In this document: in pieces, positions 24,094 to 36,756 of the stretch
How positions within the stretch are numbered: position 1 is the stretch's first letter
Layout of the letters: each line of letters opens with the position of its first letter
Source: Sipunculus nudus
Taxonomy: Eukaryota; Annelida; Sipuncula; Golfingiida; Sipunculidae
NCBI GenBank assembly: GCA_026874595.1
Contig: CM049307.1
Span: 73,446,643-73,510,642 of the forward strand
Direction: 5' to 3'
DNA: 64,000 nucleotides
The notes under the pieces: generated by a model
What the model saw: the letters and a program-made list of their open reading frames with translations, nothing else
Databases searched by the model: none
What the model was told of the DNA's origin: nothing
Translations under genes and position numbers: made by a program

Positions 24094-25400
24094 CAAGTGG
24101 CCCATGGGCCATGACGCTCAGCTAATTTTGACTGGGTGCTCATTTTTTTATTAATGTTATATATTGTCTGTGAGAATAGCCTATATATGCCTAAAGTTAC
24201 AGTGAAAAATGGACAGAAAATAAAAATTTCAGGATTCATAGGAGAGCTGTCCAGGACCCCCCTGGATTTCATTATAGAGGATTCCAAGGAAAATGGATAC
24301 AATTTGTACCCTGTATGTCTAGGTGCTAAAATCATGTTTCTGGTCGATAGCTGGCAGAATATAGGTCACCATGATCCAATTTGAGGTTTTCAAGGAGAAT
24401 TGCCAAGAATTTCCCAGAATGTCATGTTAGAAGAGTCTATGGCTAATGGATACAATTTGTGCCTTGTCTGTCTGGGTGCTCAAAACCTTTTTTCAGCCCA
24501 TAGGTCACACAATATAGGTCACCATGGCCTAATTTCAGGTTTCCAATGAAACTTGACTAGGACCTCCCTGAATTTTATGTTAAAAGATTCTAGGCCTAAT
24601 GGATACAATTATGCCCTGTCTGACTGTCTGGGTGCTTATATGACATCTTTTCTGATAGGTTGCAAAATATAGGTGATGGTGACCCTATTTCAGTTTTCCA
24701 GGGGCATTGGCCAAGGACGTCTCAGAATGTTAAATTAGAAGATTCTAAGCCTAACAGATACAATGTGTGCCCTGACTGACTTTGTGGGTGCTCAAAATCC
24801 TGTTTCCGGCCTGTAGGTCACAAAATGTAGGTCATTCAGGGTGTTCATACGACATCTTTTTCCTATAGGTCGCAGAATATAGGTCACCATGATCTAGTTT
24901 CAGGTTTCCAAGGAGATTTGCCCGGAAACTCCCAGGATAATGAGTTAGAAGATCTAGCCCTCAAATATACAATTTGTCCCCATCTGACGTTTAGGGTGGC
25001 CGAAAATGTCACGTTGGAGGTTTCTAGGCCTTATCGATTCAAATTGTGCCCCGTCTGACTGTCTGGATGCTAAAAATCATGTATTCGGCCCGTAGGTCAT
25101 AAAATATAGGTCACCATGACCTAATTTCAGGTTTTCAAGGAAATTTGCCTAGGACCTCCTAGGATGTTGCATAAGAAGATTCCAGGCTTAACAGATACGA
25201 TTTGTGCCCATCTGACATTCAGGGTGCTCAAAATCAGGTTTTTGTCTTGTAGGTCACAAAACATAGGTCACCATGACCTAATTTCGGGTTTCCAAGGAGA
25301 TTTGCCTAGGGCCTCCCTAAATGTCACGTTTGACGATTCTAGGCCTTATAGATTCAATTTAACAACCGTACGGAGACCGTATACCGGTTGTGACCTGTAG
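24094..25400 (-). mobile_element. Helitron-like family II element, reverse orientation, 5' end not found
   Basis: Read on the minus strand, the 3' terminus is AGCTGAGCGTCATGG, palindrome TGGCCCATGGGCCA (24098-24111), CTTG (24094-24097), TT. To the right are six repeats of a unit carrying GGTCACCATGACCTAATTTCAGG (at about 24363, 24519, 24677, 24882, 25109 and 25267), with spacings of about 157 or 205-227 bases. No GCTCAGCTGA 5' end is visible on the right, so it is truncated or rearranged. Confidence 0.5.
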
Positions 25401-25740
25401 GCTTAAGTTGCAGAATTGGAACCAAGGGGTCCGGACACCCCCCCCCCCCCCTACTTTCTCAGCCGCCGCAACCTTTTCAGACCAATATGAGGACCCCCCC
25501 CCCCCCTCCCCCGGTCTATCTGTCATTAATGTCAAGGATAAACCTCCTGCCCACATTAATTCACACAACACGCTTTACGCCGCAAACCTGAGGAGTGTAA
25601 TTACAAAAATTAATTAAAATGAGCAAACATACAGTATGCATCGTATAATCAACAGAAGGTATTTGTCCGTGAAACATATTTTGTTTATAAGATTGGGTGC
25701 AATGTCAGGCCAAACATGCTTAAGTCCGTCACCAACAGCA
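25400..25740. other. No gene; C-run pair
   Basis: Runs of 14 C (25438-25451) and 13 C (25494-25506) dominate. The proline-rich and glycine-rich ORFs on the two strands here are products of these runs. Confidence 0.5.
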
Positions 25741-26059
25741 GGGGTTATTCATGTGCACCAAAGTCCTTAATCCTGCACTGGAGGTTTCTGTGTCAGGTGG
25801 TGTTTGTGTATGCAGGTATTCCGTTCATTGCCGAAGGCAGTTCGTTTGTTCTCGGTGCATGGTAGCCTCCACGCAATTTAAAACATACGAAAAATCACTC
25901 AAAATGATGTGTACATTAAAAATTATTTATCCGCATATCAACGAGGTCACTGCGGGAACCATATTCTTTAAAATGAGGTATGACACAGTATCACACGCAA
26001 AGCGGTTTTCGAGAACTTTGAGAACAAAAGTGGACCCGATTCCTTTTATAAGTATTTGA
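25740..26059 (+). repeat. Dispersed repeat, copy 1 (inverted mate at 50776-51110)
   Basis: This block and the reverse complement of 50776-51110 share AAATCACTCAAAATGATGTG exactly and long flanking similarity. Both keep an open frame reading KSLKMMCTL, then RTKVDPIPFISI here or RAKVDRIPFISI in the mate. The DNA is conserved as well as the protein, so coding constraint is not shown. I do not recognise a family. Confidence 0.55.
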
Positions 26060-26065
26060 TATATA

Positions 26066-26181
26066 CAGGCCTAAGGCCCATAGGTCCACTATAATATGTT
26101 ATATAATACATTAATCCATAGTCACGTGACTCCATATTCAAACAAAGATTATAATGCAATTTAAGCCAAAGAACATGAAGA

Positions 26182-26230
<49 letters not shown>

Positions 26231-27640
26231 TGAAGATCAAGAACGTTTAAACGAAAGTGTATAAATGAATAAGGATAATTTTGGTATCATTCATACTTGT
26301 AATTTTGGTAATATATATATATCCAAACATTACTGCATATACAAACATATTTCTTATCCAAAATGAAATTACACACTCAAAAGAAAAAGTGAGAATCAAC
26401 CACAAATACTCTAAAGTGATATTTATAAAATTCTATGAGCAATGCTGAAGACTTGAAAGTTACAAATTAATGTTACATATTAAATCTTCTTTGAGAGATC
26501 TGAGATGGTAATGAGATTTAAACATAGTTCTAAGACAAGCTCTGAAACAAGCAATAATCATTATTCATTCTTAACTAATCAAGACAATGATTAAACGGTC
26601 CTGTTATTTACACAAAATATCAATCAACACTGTTTATAATAGTGATGACAATGCGACATAATTAGCTGTTTATGATAATTAATCAAACAATTTTACCAAG
26701 CGAAATACAGTTTTTTTTATCGAAAGCGTGATATATGAAGGCATCAATACTATTTATTGTGAATGGATTTTTCTTGACATCAATGAGTGGAAAGATTAAT
26801 TCTTTTCTCTAAACATATGTTTATCCTTAGGTTATCATACAAAGGACACAATAATAAAATTCATCTTTTATAAACATACGGTACTCCATTTATATACATA
26901 CAGTACCTACCAAGTCTTTTCCCCAATTTATTCTCCTGTGATGACCATTTCAAGTACATGAGAAGATTTCCTGTGTCTTGCCAAACTAATTCTATATCTC
27001 TTAATTGGAATCAATGTTAAATACAGTTCTATCTGGAATGCATTTTGCAATACTACACAAGTTTTTAATCTTCCATTGTTTTCAACAGTTGGCTGACCAT
27101 TCTTGCACTTCATTATAACATATAATTTAAAGCTTTCGACTGGTGTAAGTTTTCGATGACAGTGTTATTGTATTGAACTCCAGAAATCTTGATTTTGCTT
27201 TTATTTACTCAGCAAAAGCAGTGTCGCCATATTATTTTCTGTCCTCATATACATACATTTATTAATCAATTATTTTGGCTGTTTATGTTGTATTTTATTT
27301 GTTTAACCAATATTCTCTCAAATGTTTGGTTCGCTATACATCGAATTAAATTTTTAAAGACTTCATCACTATGTTCAATACTATACAATATATTGGTTTC
27401 AAGATCATATTAAGTTGGTTCACCCTGTAAAGCTGCATAGTATATATCTTCTTTTTCTTCCTATACTGAATCCAATCTATTCTATCGTCAGTTAAATTCT
27501 TCTGATTTACATTAAATTTAATCTCAAAATTATTTGTTACGGAAAAATGGTCCAATATGTCTTCATTTAACACTTCAAATGATTTAATTTTATCAGAAAT
27601 GTCACAACTTGGTGTTATATGATCTATCACACTGGATCGA
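26066..27640 (-). mobile_element. Decayed LINE (non-LTR retrotransposon), copy 1
   Basis: On the minus strand, 27113-26928 reads KRYRISLARHRKSSHVLEM, the RxSSH motif typical after the reverse-transcriptase domain. It is followed, after frameshifts, by CPLYDNLR near 26840, the Cys/His end of LINE ORF2. About 27630-27530 reads SFEVLNEDILDHFSV, like the end of an endonuclease domain (SDH motif). The reverse-transcriptase core between is missing. The 3' end has GGCCTAAGGCCCATAGG at 26069 and an AAT microsatellite at 26182-26228. About 70% similar to 37040-38240. Confidence 0.6.
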
Positions 27641-28960
27641 GACCACAGTTTTAGTTATACCTTCATTATACTAAAACTATACTTTGCTTTTGACCATACA
27701 GTTTGCATGCCACGGTACATGTACTGATTGTTCAAATTTTTAAGCATAGATACTCTCGCATGTTGCCACTTAAAGTCCTCCCAAAAGACAGTTTTGTAAA
27801 ATAAATGCATAATATATTCATAGAAAGTCATGATCCTATTTATTTTGGCTTGTAAATATCACGTACGAATGTATCGCGTGTCTATTTATGAGTTCCATAA
27901 TATTATTAGTAGTGCCACACTAAAGAATAATTATTCCATGCAATCACCGCTCCAATGTTTTTCATGGATCATTTATTAGTCTTTTTCGGGGGGGGGGGGG
28001 GTATATGAGTACTACGAACATATTGCATGGTGCTCTGGCCTGATCTTTTCAAAGAAATCATTATGTGATTCTTCATGAGGAAATAAAATAAATAACATAT
28101 GTTGCTAGACTTGTTTCATTTCAACAGGAAGTCCGTGACATCATACCTTTACAAGCAAATCACAAAATAGCATTACATATATAAATCATAACGAAGAAGG
28201 CACCAGGCCAGGTTTCCAGGTTCTACAATGATTCACGCGGTCTGCCCCGGACGTCACTGATTTAGGCGGGACTCTTATGACGAATTTAGTAAAAAGCCAA
28301 AATTTATATATATACACATTCGCCTGTCAAAATAGATTGTTTGAAACATTTAAATATGTTTTCACGTTTGTTGGTTATATATGGTGTTTCTAGAGATATG
28401 GCGAATTCCCATATCCTTGTATTATAGTCCTCTCCCTCTGCCGATACAGACCTTACGCATATTCTGACCCAAATTTCGGTTATTTCATGACAGAATATTA
28501 TAAACGAGGCAATTGAACCAATATAGAGGCATGTATGCCAAGGCTTCACGCTTATAGAAATCCCTAGGGGGAGAAAAGAAGGCCTGATGGTGACAGGGCG
28601 TGGGAATCTCCCATAAAAATGTTTTAAAATTTGTAAAATATATAGTATAAATTCAGAATTCTGTGACACTTTCCTTCTGTGGCATACCTAAGGGGGGGGG
28701 GCGTCATTTCACTGATAGTATACAATTTTACAGGTACAAATTTGAACGTTTTAAAAAGATTTGTGGGAAAATTGAATGTGGTCTCTCTTACACATTGTGC
28801 GGAAAATGTTATGACGAATATGCTCTTTCCTTCCTATGTTTAAGGAATTCTACCCTTGAATTAAACAAAATACCATGATATTTAAAAAAGCATGAAACAA
28901 CGTAAAATGCCCTTTTCCGTGATTCCAAATATTCTTACAACAGCCTTGTTAAAATGCGAA
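27640..28960. other. No gene seen
   Basis: AT-rich spacer with a 14-G run at 27988-28001. A 121-codon minus-strand ORF (28304-28669) has no motif that I recognise and no splice context. Confidence 0.4.
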
Positions 28961-28969
28961 CGTTTCATT

Positions 28970-29640
28970 TTTTATTATTTATTTATTTATTAAATCATAT
29001 TTATACAGGGTAGCCCGTTCAGACAAGATTGTCTGCCCTGCCACAGGGCCCTGTTAGGCTATACAGTTTATACAATGTATAAAACATGTAAAATGCAATC
29101 AGAATTAATAAAAGTGACTAAAGATAAAATTATGCAGCAAAATGGGATATTAAACATGAAAATATATAACTATGACATTTAACGTAATATACAGCAAGAT
29201 GTGATATTAAACATGAATTTAAAACTATGAGTCGAATTGTTTTCAAGAAAGCAGATTAATATTGAGTTATGTCATGTTGATTTAAGTGTTATACCATTTG
29301 AGCATGTAGAACCTTTCAAATATGCATGCTAAATGAGGAAGAACAGAAATAGGCCGATAATTAATAATATATTAATTGGATCCTTTACCTTTGTATATGG
29401 GAGTGATTCTTGCGGATTTCCATTCAGTGGGGAAGGTACTTTCACTAATACACCTATTAAATAAGGTGGCTCAGCTGATGCATAATATATATATGAGGCT
29501 ATTCTCACCAGTTTGGAATCTATTGGCATCGATTTTAATTTCGAGAGATAGGCTTGTTAGAAACTGCTGTACTAGAGAGGAAGTTATGGGATTAAATTCA
29601 AAGTCACTGGACGATGTTTGGATGTCAAAGCTTTAAGGCG
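28970..29640 (-). mobile_element. Decayed LINE, different clade (CR1-like reverse-transcriptase start)
   Basis: Read leftward, 29443-29379 gives FPTEWKSARITPIYKGKG, then, after a frameshift, NYRPISVL-like text and IFER near 29300. These are the first motifs of LINE reverse transcriptases. Most of the palm domain is deleted. The probable 3' end is near 29060-28990, with GGGCCCTGTGG, GGGTAGCCC-type sequence and ATTTATTTATTTATTAAAT. Several frameshifts mark it as dead. Confidence 0.5.
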
Positions 29641-29757
29641 ACGAAGGAAATTTGTCAGACAGTTGAAGGCCAACATCAGTAAAGTGTTTATGTGCCAGAA
29701 ATCATTGCTATTCTGAGTTTTTTTTAAGATGCTGTTCACAACATTCCATATCTTTTT

Positions 29758-32006
29758 AGCTCAGCTGACTTTCAGTCATACTGGGCTATAGCGATGGGTC
29801 TTTGTCCGTCGTCCTTCCGTCTGTCCGTCCGGCCTTCCGACCGTCCGGCCGGCCTTCCGTCCGTTAGCAGGGCACAAATCGTAACCGCTGGACCTGGAAT
29901 CTTCTTACTTTACATCAAGAGAGGTCCATTAAAAATCTCCTTAGAAACCTGGAATTAGGTCTCTGTTACCAATATCCTTTGAGCTATGGGGCCCCAAAGT
30001 ACCCCCCAGAATAGTGAAAAATTTCATACAAAAACTTCAATATCTTATTAACTACATCACTGATGGTCATGATTTTTGGCATACATATTGATCATGAGAT
30101 GTTCCATCAGTTCCTGCAGACTGGTGGCACCACCTGTATTTTTCAATTTTTTACGATTTTTTTTCTCTATTTTTGAGACCTTTAAAAATGTGGACATCTG
30201 TTAACAGGGCACAAATCGTAGACGCTGGACCTAGAAGCTTCATTCTTGACATTCTGAGAGACCTATGAAAAGTCTTCATGGAAACCAGAAATTAGGTCTC
30301 TGTGACCCATATCCTTCGAGCTATGGGGCCCCAAAGTACCCCCCAGAATAGTGAAAAATTTCACAAAAAAACTTCAATATCTCATTAACTACATCACTGA
30401 TGGTCATGATTTTTGGCATACGTATTAGTCATGAGATGTTTCATCAGTTTCTGCAGACTGGTGGCGCCACCTGTATTTTTCAATTTTTACGAATTGTATT
30501 CTCTATTTTTGATACCTTTAAGGATGTAGTTATCTGTCAACAGGGTTCAAATTGTAATGACTTGAACTAGACTCTTCATTCTTGACACACAGGGAGATCC
30601 ATGTAAAGTCTCCGGGGAAACATGAAATTAGGTCTCTGTTACCCATATCCTTTGAGCTATGGCACTCCAAAGTACAGCTCAGATTAATGGAAAATTTGAT
30701 ACAAAAGCTGAAGTATCTGAACAACGAATGCAGAGATCACCATAATTGTTTGCATGGATATTGATCATGGAGTGTGTCATCAGTTTCTGCAGCCTGGGTA
30801 CGCCACCTCTATTTTTTTTTAAGAATAGTTTTCTCTATTTTTGAGACCTTTAAAAATGTGGACATCTGTTAACGGGACACAAATCGTAAAGACTGGACCT
30901 AGAATCTTCATTCTTGAAATTCTGAGAGACCTATGAAAAGTCTCCATTGAAACCAGAAATTAGGTCTCTGTTACCCATATCCATTGAGCTATGGGGCCCC
31001 AAAGTACCCACCAGAATAGTCAAAAATTTCACAAAAAAACTTCAATATCTCATTAACTACATCACTGATGGTCATGATTTTTGGCATACATATTGATCAT
31101 GAGATGTTTCATCAGTTTCTGCAGACTGGTGGCGCCACCTATATTTCATTCAATTTTTCTAATTTTTTTCTCTATTTTTGAGACCTTTAAGGATGTAGTT
31201 ATTTGTCAACAGGGTTCAAATTGTAACAACTGGAACTAGAATCTTCATTCTTGACACACAGGGAGACCCATTAAAAGTCTCCATGGAAACCTGAAATTAG
31301 GTCTCTGTTACCCATATCCTTTGAGCTATGGCACTCAAAATACAGCTCAGAATAATAGAAAAATTTATACAAAAACTCCAGTATCTGAATAACTACAACA
31401 CTGTTGCTCATGATTTTTGGCATACATATTGATCATGACGTGTTCCATCAGTTTCAGCAGACTGGGTGCGCCACCTCTATTTTTTTCAAATTTTTATGAA
31501 TTATTTTCTCTATTTTTTGAGACCTTTAAAGATGTGGTTATCTGTCAACAGGATCCAAATTGTAACAACTGGACCTAGAATCTTCATTCTTGTCATGCAA
31601 GGAGGCCCCTGAAAAGTGTCTGTGGAAACCTGAAATTAGGTCTCTATTACCCATATCCTTCAAGCTATAGGACTCCAAAGTATCCCTCAGAATAATGGAA
31701 AATCTGATACAAAAGCTGAAGTATCTGAACAACTAATCAAGAGACCATCATGCTTCTTTGCATGGATATAGACCATTAAGTGTTTTTATTAGTTTCTGCA
31801 GACTTGTGGAGCCACCTGTATTTTTTTAAAGTTTACGCATTTTTTTCTCTATTCTTGAGATATATTAATACAGACACAATCTCAGCCTGTAGGTTAATCT
31901 GTTTGATGCTTCAGTTCAATGGTTATATACTACCATTTAGATGATAAAATTTCCTTTTGCAAATCTCTTTCCAGTCAGCTGAGCGTCATGACCCATGGGT
32001 CACTTG
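29758..32006 (+). mobile_element. Complete Helitron-like family II element with six 336-bp units
   Basis: The 5' end is AGCTCAGCTGACT (29758-29770), preceded by T's. The 3' subterminal inverse is AGTCAGCTGAGCG (31973-31985; 12 of 13 match), then the perfect palindrome TGACCCATGGGTCA (31989-32002), then CTTG (32003-32006) and TTTT. A GTCCGTCGTCC/GGCCGTCC tract follows the 5' end. The phrase TTAGGTCTCT recurs at 29955, 30292, 30628, 30960, 31298 and 31636, giving periods of 332-338. Each unit also carries ACAGGG(C/T)(A/T)CAAAT and a CAGACTGGTGGCGCCACC-like block. No protein is encoded. Confidence 0.7.
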
Positions 32007-32687
32007 TTTTTATTCATACCATCTTGGTCTATCTAAGTCATATAAAATCTACGTTTATGTTGTTTGATTTTAATATTAGCAAAATTTCGAAGTTGTTTAT
32101 AAATAACTAAGTCAGTCTCAATGTTGTTTTTGAGCCATTTTTTATGCATGAAGTCACATTGCCTCATAATTTCTCGTGTTTCCTGTCAATAAAACAAGGT
32201 TTTTGAGATTTTACTCTGACTTGTCTAATTGGAGCATCCTTATTACAAACGTAGAGAAAGGCCTCTTTCCAGAGAGTCCATGCATTATTCACGTTTACAC
32301 TATCCTGAACATAATGAGTACTGGAATTTCTGTTGAGTCTTTTGATTTACCACTGGTAAATTAGAATTTGATGTTAATATGACCTGATCTTTTTTTGTCA
32401 TAAAAATCTTTCACCTAGACCTATGTAGAAGTTATTTTATCTTTAAGATGGCAGATGTAATTGCTTTTCAGATATAAATTTATTATAAATGTCCCGAGGG
32501 GAGGGGTGAATGAATCCCTCATGGCCGCTTTGTCACACATCAGGATACGAAGTCAGTATCAGTGTTACCTTTTAGCGTTCACAACTGAAGTACAGATATA
32601 TTTGCCTGTACTATTATCAATTGTTTAACTATATGATCCACTACCAACAGACAATGTATGTTGTGTCAAATCCTTTCTAGTAAATCA

Positions 32688-32745
<58 letters not shown>

Positions 32746-32859
32746 GTAATATAATATTGCATGCACATATACTGCTAAAACCCATCAACCGCTAAACCAG
32801 AATTAGCGCCCCCCTGTTATATTTCTTTCCTAATTAAGAAAAAAATTGACTGCATATGC
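32007..32859. other. No gene; TA microsatellite
   Basis: Unique AT-rich sequence with a TA run of about 54 bases at 32690-32743. Short ORFs are unsupported. Confidence 0.5.
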
Positions 32860-33428
32860 AGACACACATTTTATCCCCACCTGCGGATAGCTGGGGATAA
32901 TTATCAACCGGTGAGGTGTGGTGAATTTTCTAGCCTGTGAAGGGGACAGCGCCCAAAACTATTATTATCTGGCGGGCGTGAATTCAGTTTGCAGCGGACG
33001 CACAACAATTAACCATAGTATATACACAGGGACACGTCCTCACCTCTTTACAAGAACCCTGTTACGAGTAGGTGGCATGTGTTGATAAGCTTATATAACA
33101 GATCTTTTTTCTGCTGGTGTAACGTGGTCGGCAATAAATATATTCGCTCGTGTGTGGGTGTGTATGTATTTTCGTCCAAAATTAAAGAAAAAAGAGAAAT
33201 TAAATACCTCACGATACACATCCGTTTAATCCAACAGGGGCTGTGTTTTCTTTCATATATTTTATTGCTTTGTCACAATTATTACATATTAGATCAGTAA
33301 GATCAGTTTACATGTAAGACACAAGCCCGTGCAAGTCGTATTGATATCATTATAAAGAAGGTTAATCGGTGCAAGGGTTTTACTTGAAGTCCCTCAGGAA
33401 AAGACGTGGTTATATAAAGGCTCCCTTA
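32860..33428. repeat. Dispersed repeat, copy 2 (paralogue of 13680-14298), split by a transposon
   Basis: It matches 13680-14298 up to AAAAGACGTGGTTATATAAAGGC and is then interrupted by the Harbinger-like element. The sequence on the element's far side (TTATACAGG at 35319) resembles what follows in copy 1 (TTATACAG at 14302-14309), as expected if the element inserted into an existing copy. Confidence 0.55.
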
Positions 33429-35318
33429 AGCCGGGTGCTCACTACCCGATTTTATCAAGCGACATTGTCGGGCGATTTTCTGGGCAGATTTTCTCAAAAT
33501 CGGCTGCAAATCGGCTTGGTTTAGTTGGCCGATTTTCGGTGTCACATTTACCGACGCGCTTGTTCCCACCTCCCGATTATCGGGGAAGGAGTCTGTCTAA
33601 TTATAACGATCTGATACTGAGCTTCCTACGAGAGAAACTAAAAGGAAATATTTGTTCTCTTTGTGGCTTGTCCAAAGAAAAATATACTGTGGCGGAAGAG
33701 TGACCTGTCAGTTAAACCTTGGCTTGAATCAAGGGATGAACTAGTTGCATGTAAATAATACACTTGTATGCGAACTGAGACAGGAGGGTTGAACCGTCCT
33801 TGATCAATTTAATGGTTTTGTCCGTGTATCTCAGGGGCGGGTCCAGGATTTAAGAAAAGAGGGGTTCAACCCAGGAGCACTAATAACAAAACCTTAAGAA
33901 AGGTCCCCAGGTCCGGAAAATGTCCGAAAGGATTGGTCTTAAACCCTTTAAACGAATGCTGCGGCTGATCTGCAGGATTTGGTAAAACCGAACATCCACC
34001 ATCATGATACTACATTCAGAAGGGCTATTTCACCAGAACGGAACTCTTATTTAGAAAATGACATTCTACTTGTATGTTTGTGTGATTTCTAGGATTTCCT
34101 GTTTCTAGAAATTCAAAGAAGTGATATGTTTTCATCTGTCCTGTATAAACCAGAAACAGTTTATAACCTTTTTCATTTGACTGCTACACACAACAAACGT
34201 TAACAGCAGCAGATATGTTGCGTGATTAGGTTTTAATCTATATTATTAATTCCTGTACCAGGTGATGATCAGTTATATATCTGGCAACTCTCTGTTATCT
34301 GTCAGATAAAATATGTTAAAACGTATTAAAGTACAGCATCGCCACCAATGCCGCCGACTCCGTGAAAAAGATTAAGTGTACCAGAGATCCGTTCACGCTT
34401 TTGCCTATTGGGTTACCTTAAAACATCAGGTATGCTGCGTACACTGGACTGGATGTAATATCACTCAAAAGTTTTCGGCTATTCATTCATATCTTCTCTC
34501 ATTTCCTCTTACTTTGGGCTTATTATTTTATTTATACACTTTCTTCTCTGGCACCTTTGTTTTTGATAACTTTAAGGAGAACCTGTGATAGGACAAAACA
34601 CTGTGACGGGACAAAAAAACTATAATAAGGAAAGAAATTTATAATGATGGTTAGAGATTACAAGCAGATATACAGTTGATAATTACCATCCCTGAGAAGT
34701 AAATATTGAATTGTGTTATTTTTCCAAGGAAACTCTTACATAAGCTTGAGTTAATTGTTCAGAGTAGCTCGTCACGCAATGGGAAGGATTGCTAAACAGC
34801 CAAGCAATAAATACGCGTTTGCGAACATACACCTTGTTCGTTCGGTCTTATATTTACAGAAATGTTCGCACATTGTAATTATATGAATGGATACTCCTTT
34901 ATAAAGATTAGTAAAATTGTAGGTGGTCTTATAGGAATACAAGAAATTTGAATCTTTACCAAAATCTGTCTTTAGGCCTAATTCTTTTTAAAATACAAAA
35001 ATATGTCATTATACAATATATACTTATAATAACTCATAATGACAACGTACAGAACGTGAACTCTGACCTACAAAAATAACCAAAATCGGCCGACTTTGTC
35101 GCAAACATTGGCTCACTACACGATTTCGCTAATCGCCCGACAAAATCGGCCGATTTTCTTTGACAGTGCCAGACTCTTGGCGATGGCGATTTTTCACGCC
35201 GACGCCGACAAAATCGCGTCGCTCGGGGTGTCACACTACACGACAATGTACCCCCGTCGGTACATAGTCGGCCGATCCTATGAATCGGCCGATAAAATCG
35301 GTAAGTGAGCCGCCGGCT
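33429..35318. mobile_element. Harbinger-like non-autonomous DNA transposon with TTA target duplication
   Basis: The left end AGCCGGGTGCTCACTACCCG continues ATTTTATC. The right end, reverse-complemented, is AGCCGGCGGCTCACTTACCG followed by the same ATTTTATC, matching at about 24 of 28. TTA lies directly outside both ends (33426-33428 and 35319-35321), the 3-bp duplication typical of PIF/Harbinger elements. CGGCCGATTTT motifs recur in both orientations near the ends (about 33470-33600 and 35080-35300). No transposase frame remains. A fragment at 33832-33980 belongs to the family described at 51233-51441. Confidence 0.7.
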
Positions 35319-35321
35319 TTA

Positions 35322-35930
35322 TACAGGAAAGTCAACTGAAAATGCTCGTCATTGGGAACTTCCTCAGGGAAACCCAGGTATGTATATATAGGTCTACATC
35401 ACATGCACTACATTGAATGCAATTCTGATGAATCAGTTTCGTCATCCAATTTGATAATTCCTCATACAAGTCATATACAGTTATCGGATACATTCAACTG
35501 CTTTTTTTTTTGTGGAAATACCCAGCTGCAAAGAAATCACTGGAAACGCTGCTCCAGTTGCAATGTACACCGACTCGTCATCGGCTGACTAATGTAAGAT
35601 TCAGGAATTACCTAAACATCCAGGGGTTTTTAACTTTTTGACTGAGCTCCAACGATAGCTCTACTCTGCCTGTGTCAGGATGAGATGCTGTCACAGGTGA
35701 AATTAGACCTTCAATCCACTATCCAACCATAATACACACGTGGCAAGGTTTGGATGATCTGGTCAGGAATTCAGTCGGAGTAGGCGTGAAACACGTAAGC
35801 TAAACAGACACAGTATGTCAGCGTGTTACGTGTTGTGTGAATATGAAACCCTCTCGTAATGCAAACCACAAAAACAATATGACTTACTATTTATGCAAAT
35901 ACTTTGATTTATTCATTCATATGGTAGATA

Positions 35931-35963
<33 letters not shown>

Positions 35964-36210
35964 CCAACAGCAATCAACCTGTCACTGGTACTATATCTTT
36001 CTTATATATAAAGAGATAAATCGATCACTTGAGGTGAGTCAGCCTGAGCTATATAACCACTTTTTATAACCATCTCACTTAAGACAGAGCACTTGTTATT
36101 GTTGTGGACAACAGAACCCTGGCCTGATGTGTGCCTTTTCTGCCTGAGGAAGAACGCTTCTGACATATTACGGTAAGGAGTACACATACAATACACATAG
36201 CCCCACTCCC

Positions 36211-36241
<31 letters not shown>

Positions 36242-36390
36242 ACACGCATATATATATATAGGGAGAGAGTGGGAAATAGACGTGTTTTACACAAATTAGT
36301 AATGTTAATAATAGCAGCAGCATATAAAAACAGGTTTGGGAGTCTGGGTGGTTTGTCATGTTATTGTATCATATGTGTCTGTGTGTGTTT
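35322..36390. other. No gene; microsatellites
   Basis: Contains CA/TA repeats at 35931-35963, a 20-C run at 36208-36227 running into a CA repeat to 36245, and TA at 36248-36260. Glycine- and valine/cysteine-rich minus ORFs come from these. Confidence 0.5.
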
Positions 36391-36393
36391 TCT

Positions 36394-36705
36394 AGCTCAG
36401 CTGACTGTAAGTCAACTGAGGTATAGGAATGGTGCTTTCTCGTCCGTCCGGGCGTCCGTTAGCAAGGCACAAATCGTAACTGCTGGACCTAGAAACTTCG
36501 AGGTGAATATCCAGGGAGGTCAATAAAAAATCTCCTTTGGAACCAGAAATTAGGTCACTGCGACCTATATCCTCCGAGCTATGGGGCTTGAAAGTACCCC
36601 CAGAATAATCAAAAATATATAACAAAACCTCCAATATCTTGATAATTAATGCATGGATTGTCATGAATCTTGCCTTGAATATTGACCATGACTAGTTTTG
36701 TCAGA
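36394..36705 (+). mobile_element. Truncated Helitron-like family II element
   Basis: It starts AGCTCAGCTGACT (36394-36406) with the variant GTCAACTGAGG, then GTCCGTCCGGGCGTCCG and GCAAGGCACAAATCGTAAC. It resembles 16843-17200 and stops at a similar point (TGACCATGACTAG). The 3' end is missing. Confidence 0.5.
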
Positions 36706-36756
36706 ACGAATATTTTTAAATTTTTTACTATAAAATTTCAACAATACTGCACTATA

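Noticed and set aside
28304-28669. 121-codon minus ORF between two LINE remnants
   Set aside because: I looked for endonuclease or reverse-transcriptase motifs and found none clear enough to claim.
36002-36359. Cys/Val- and Gly-rich minus ORFs
   Set aside because: They are translations of CA repeats and a 20-base C run.
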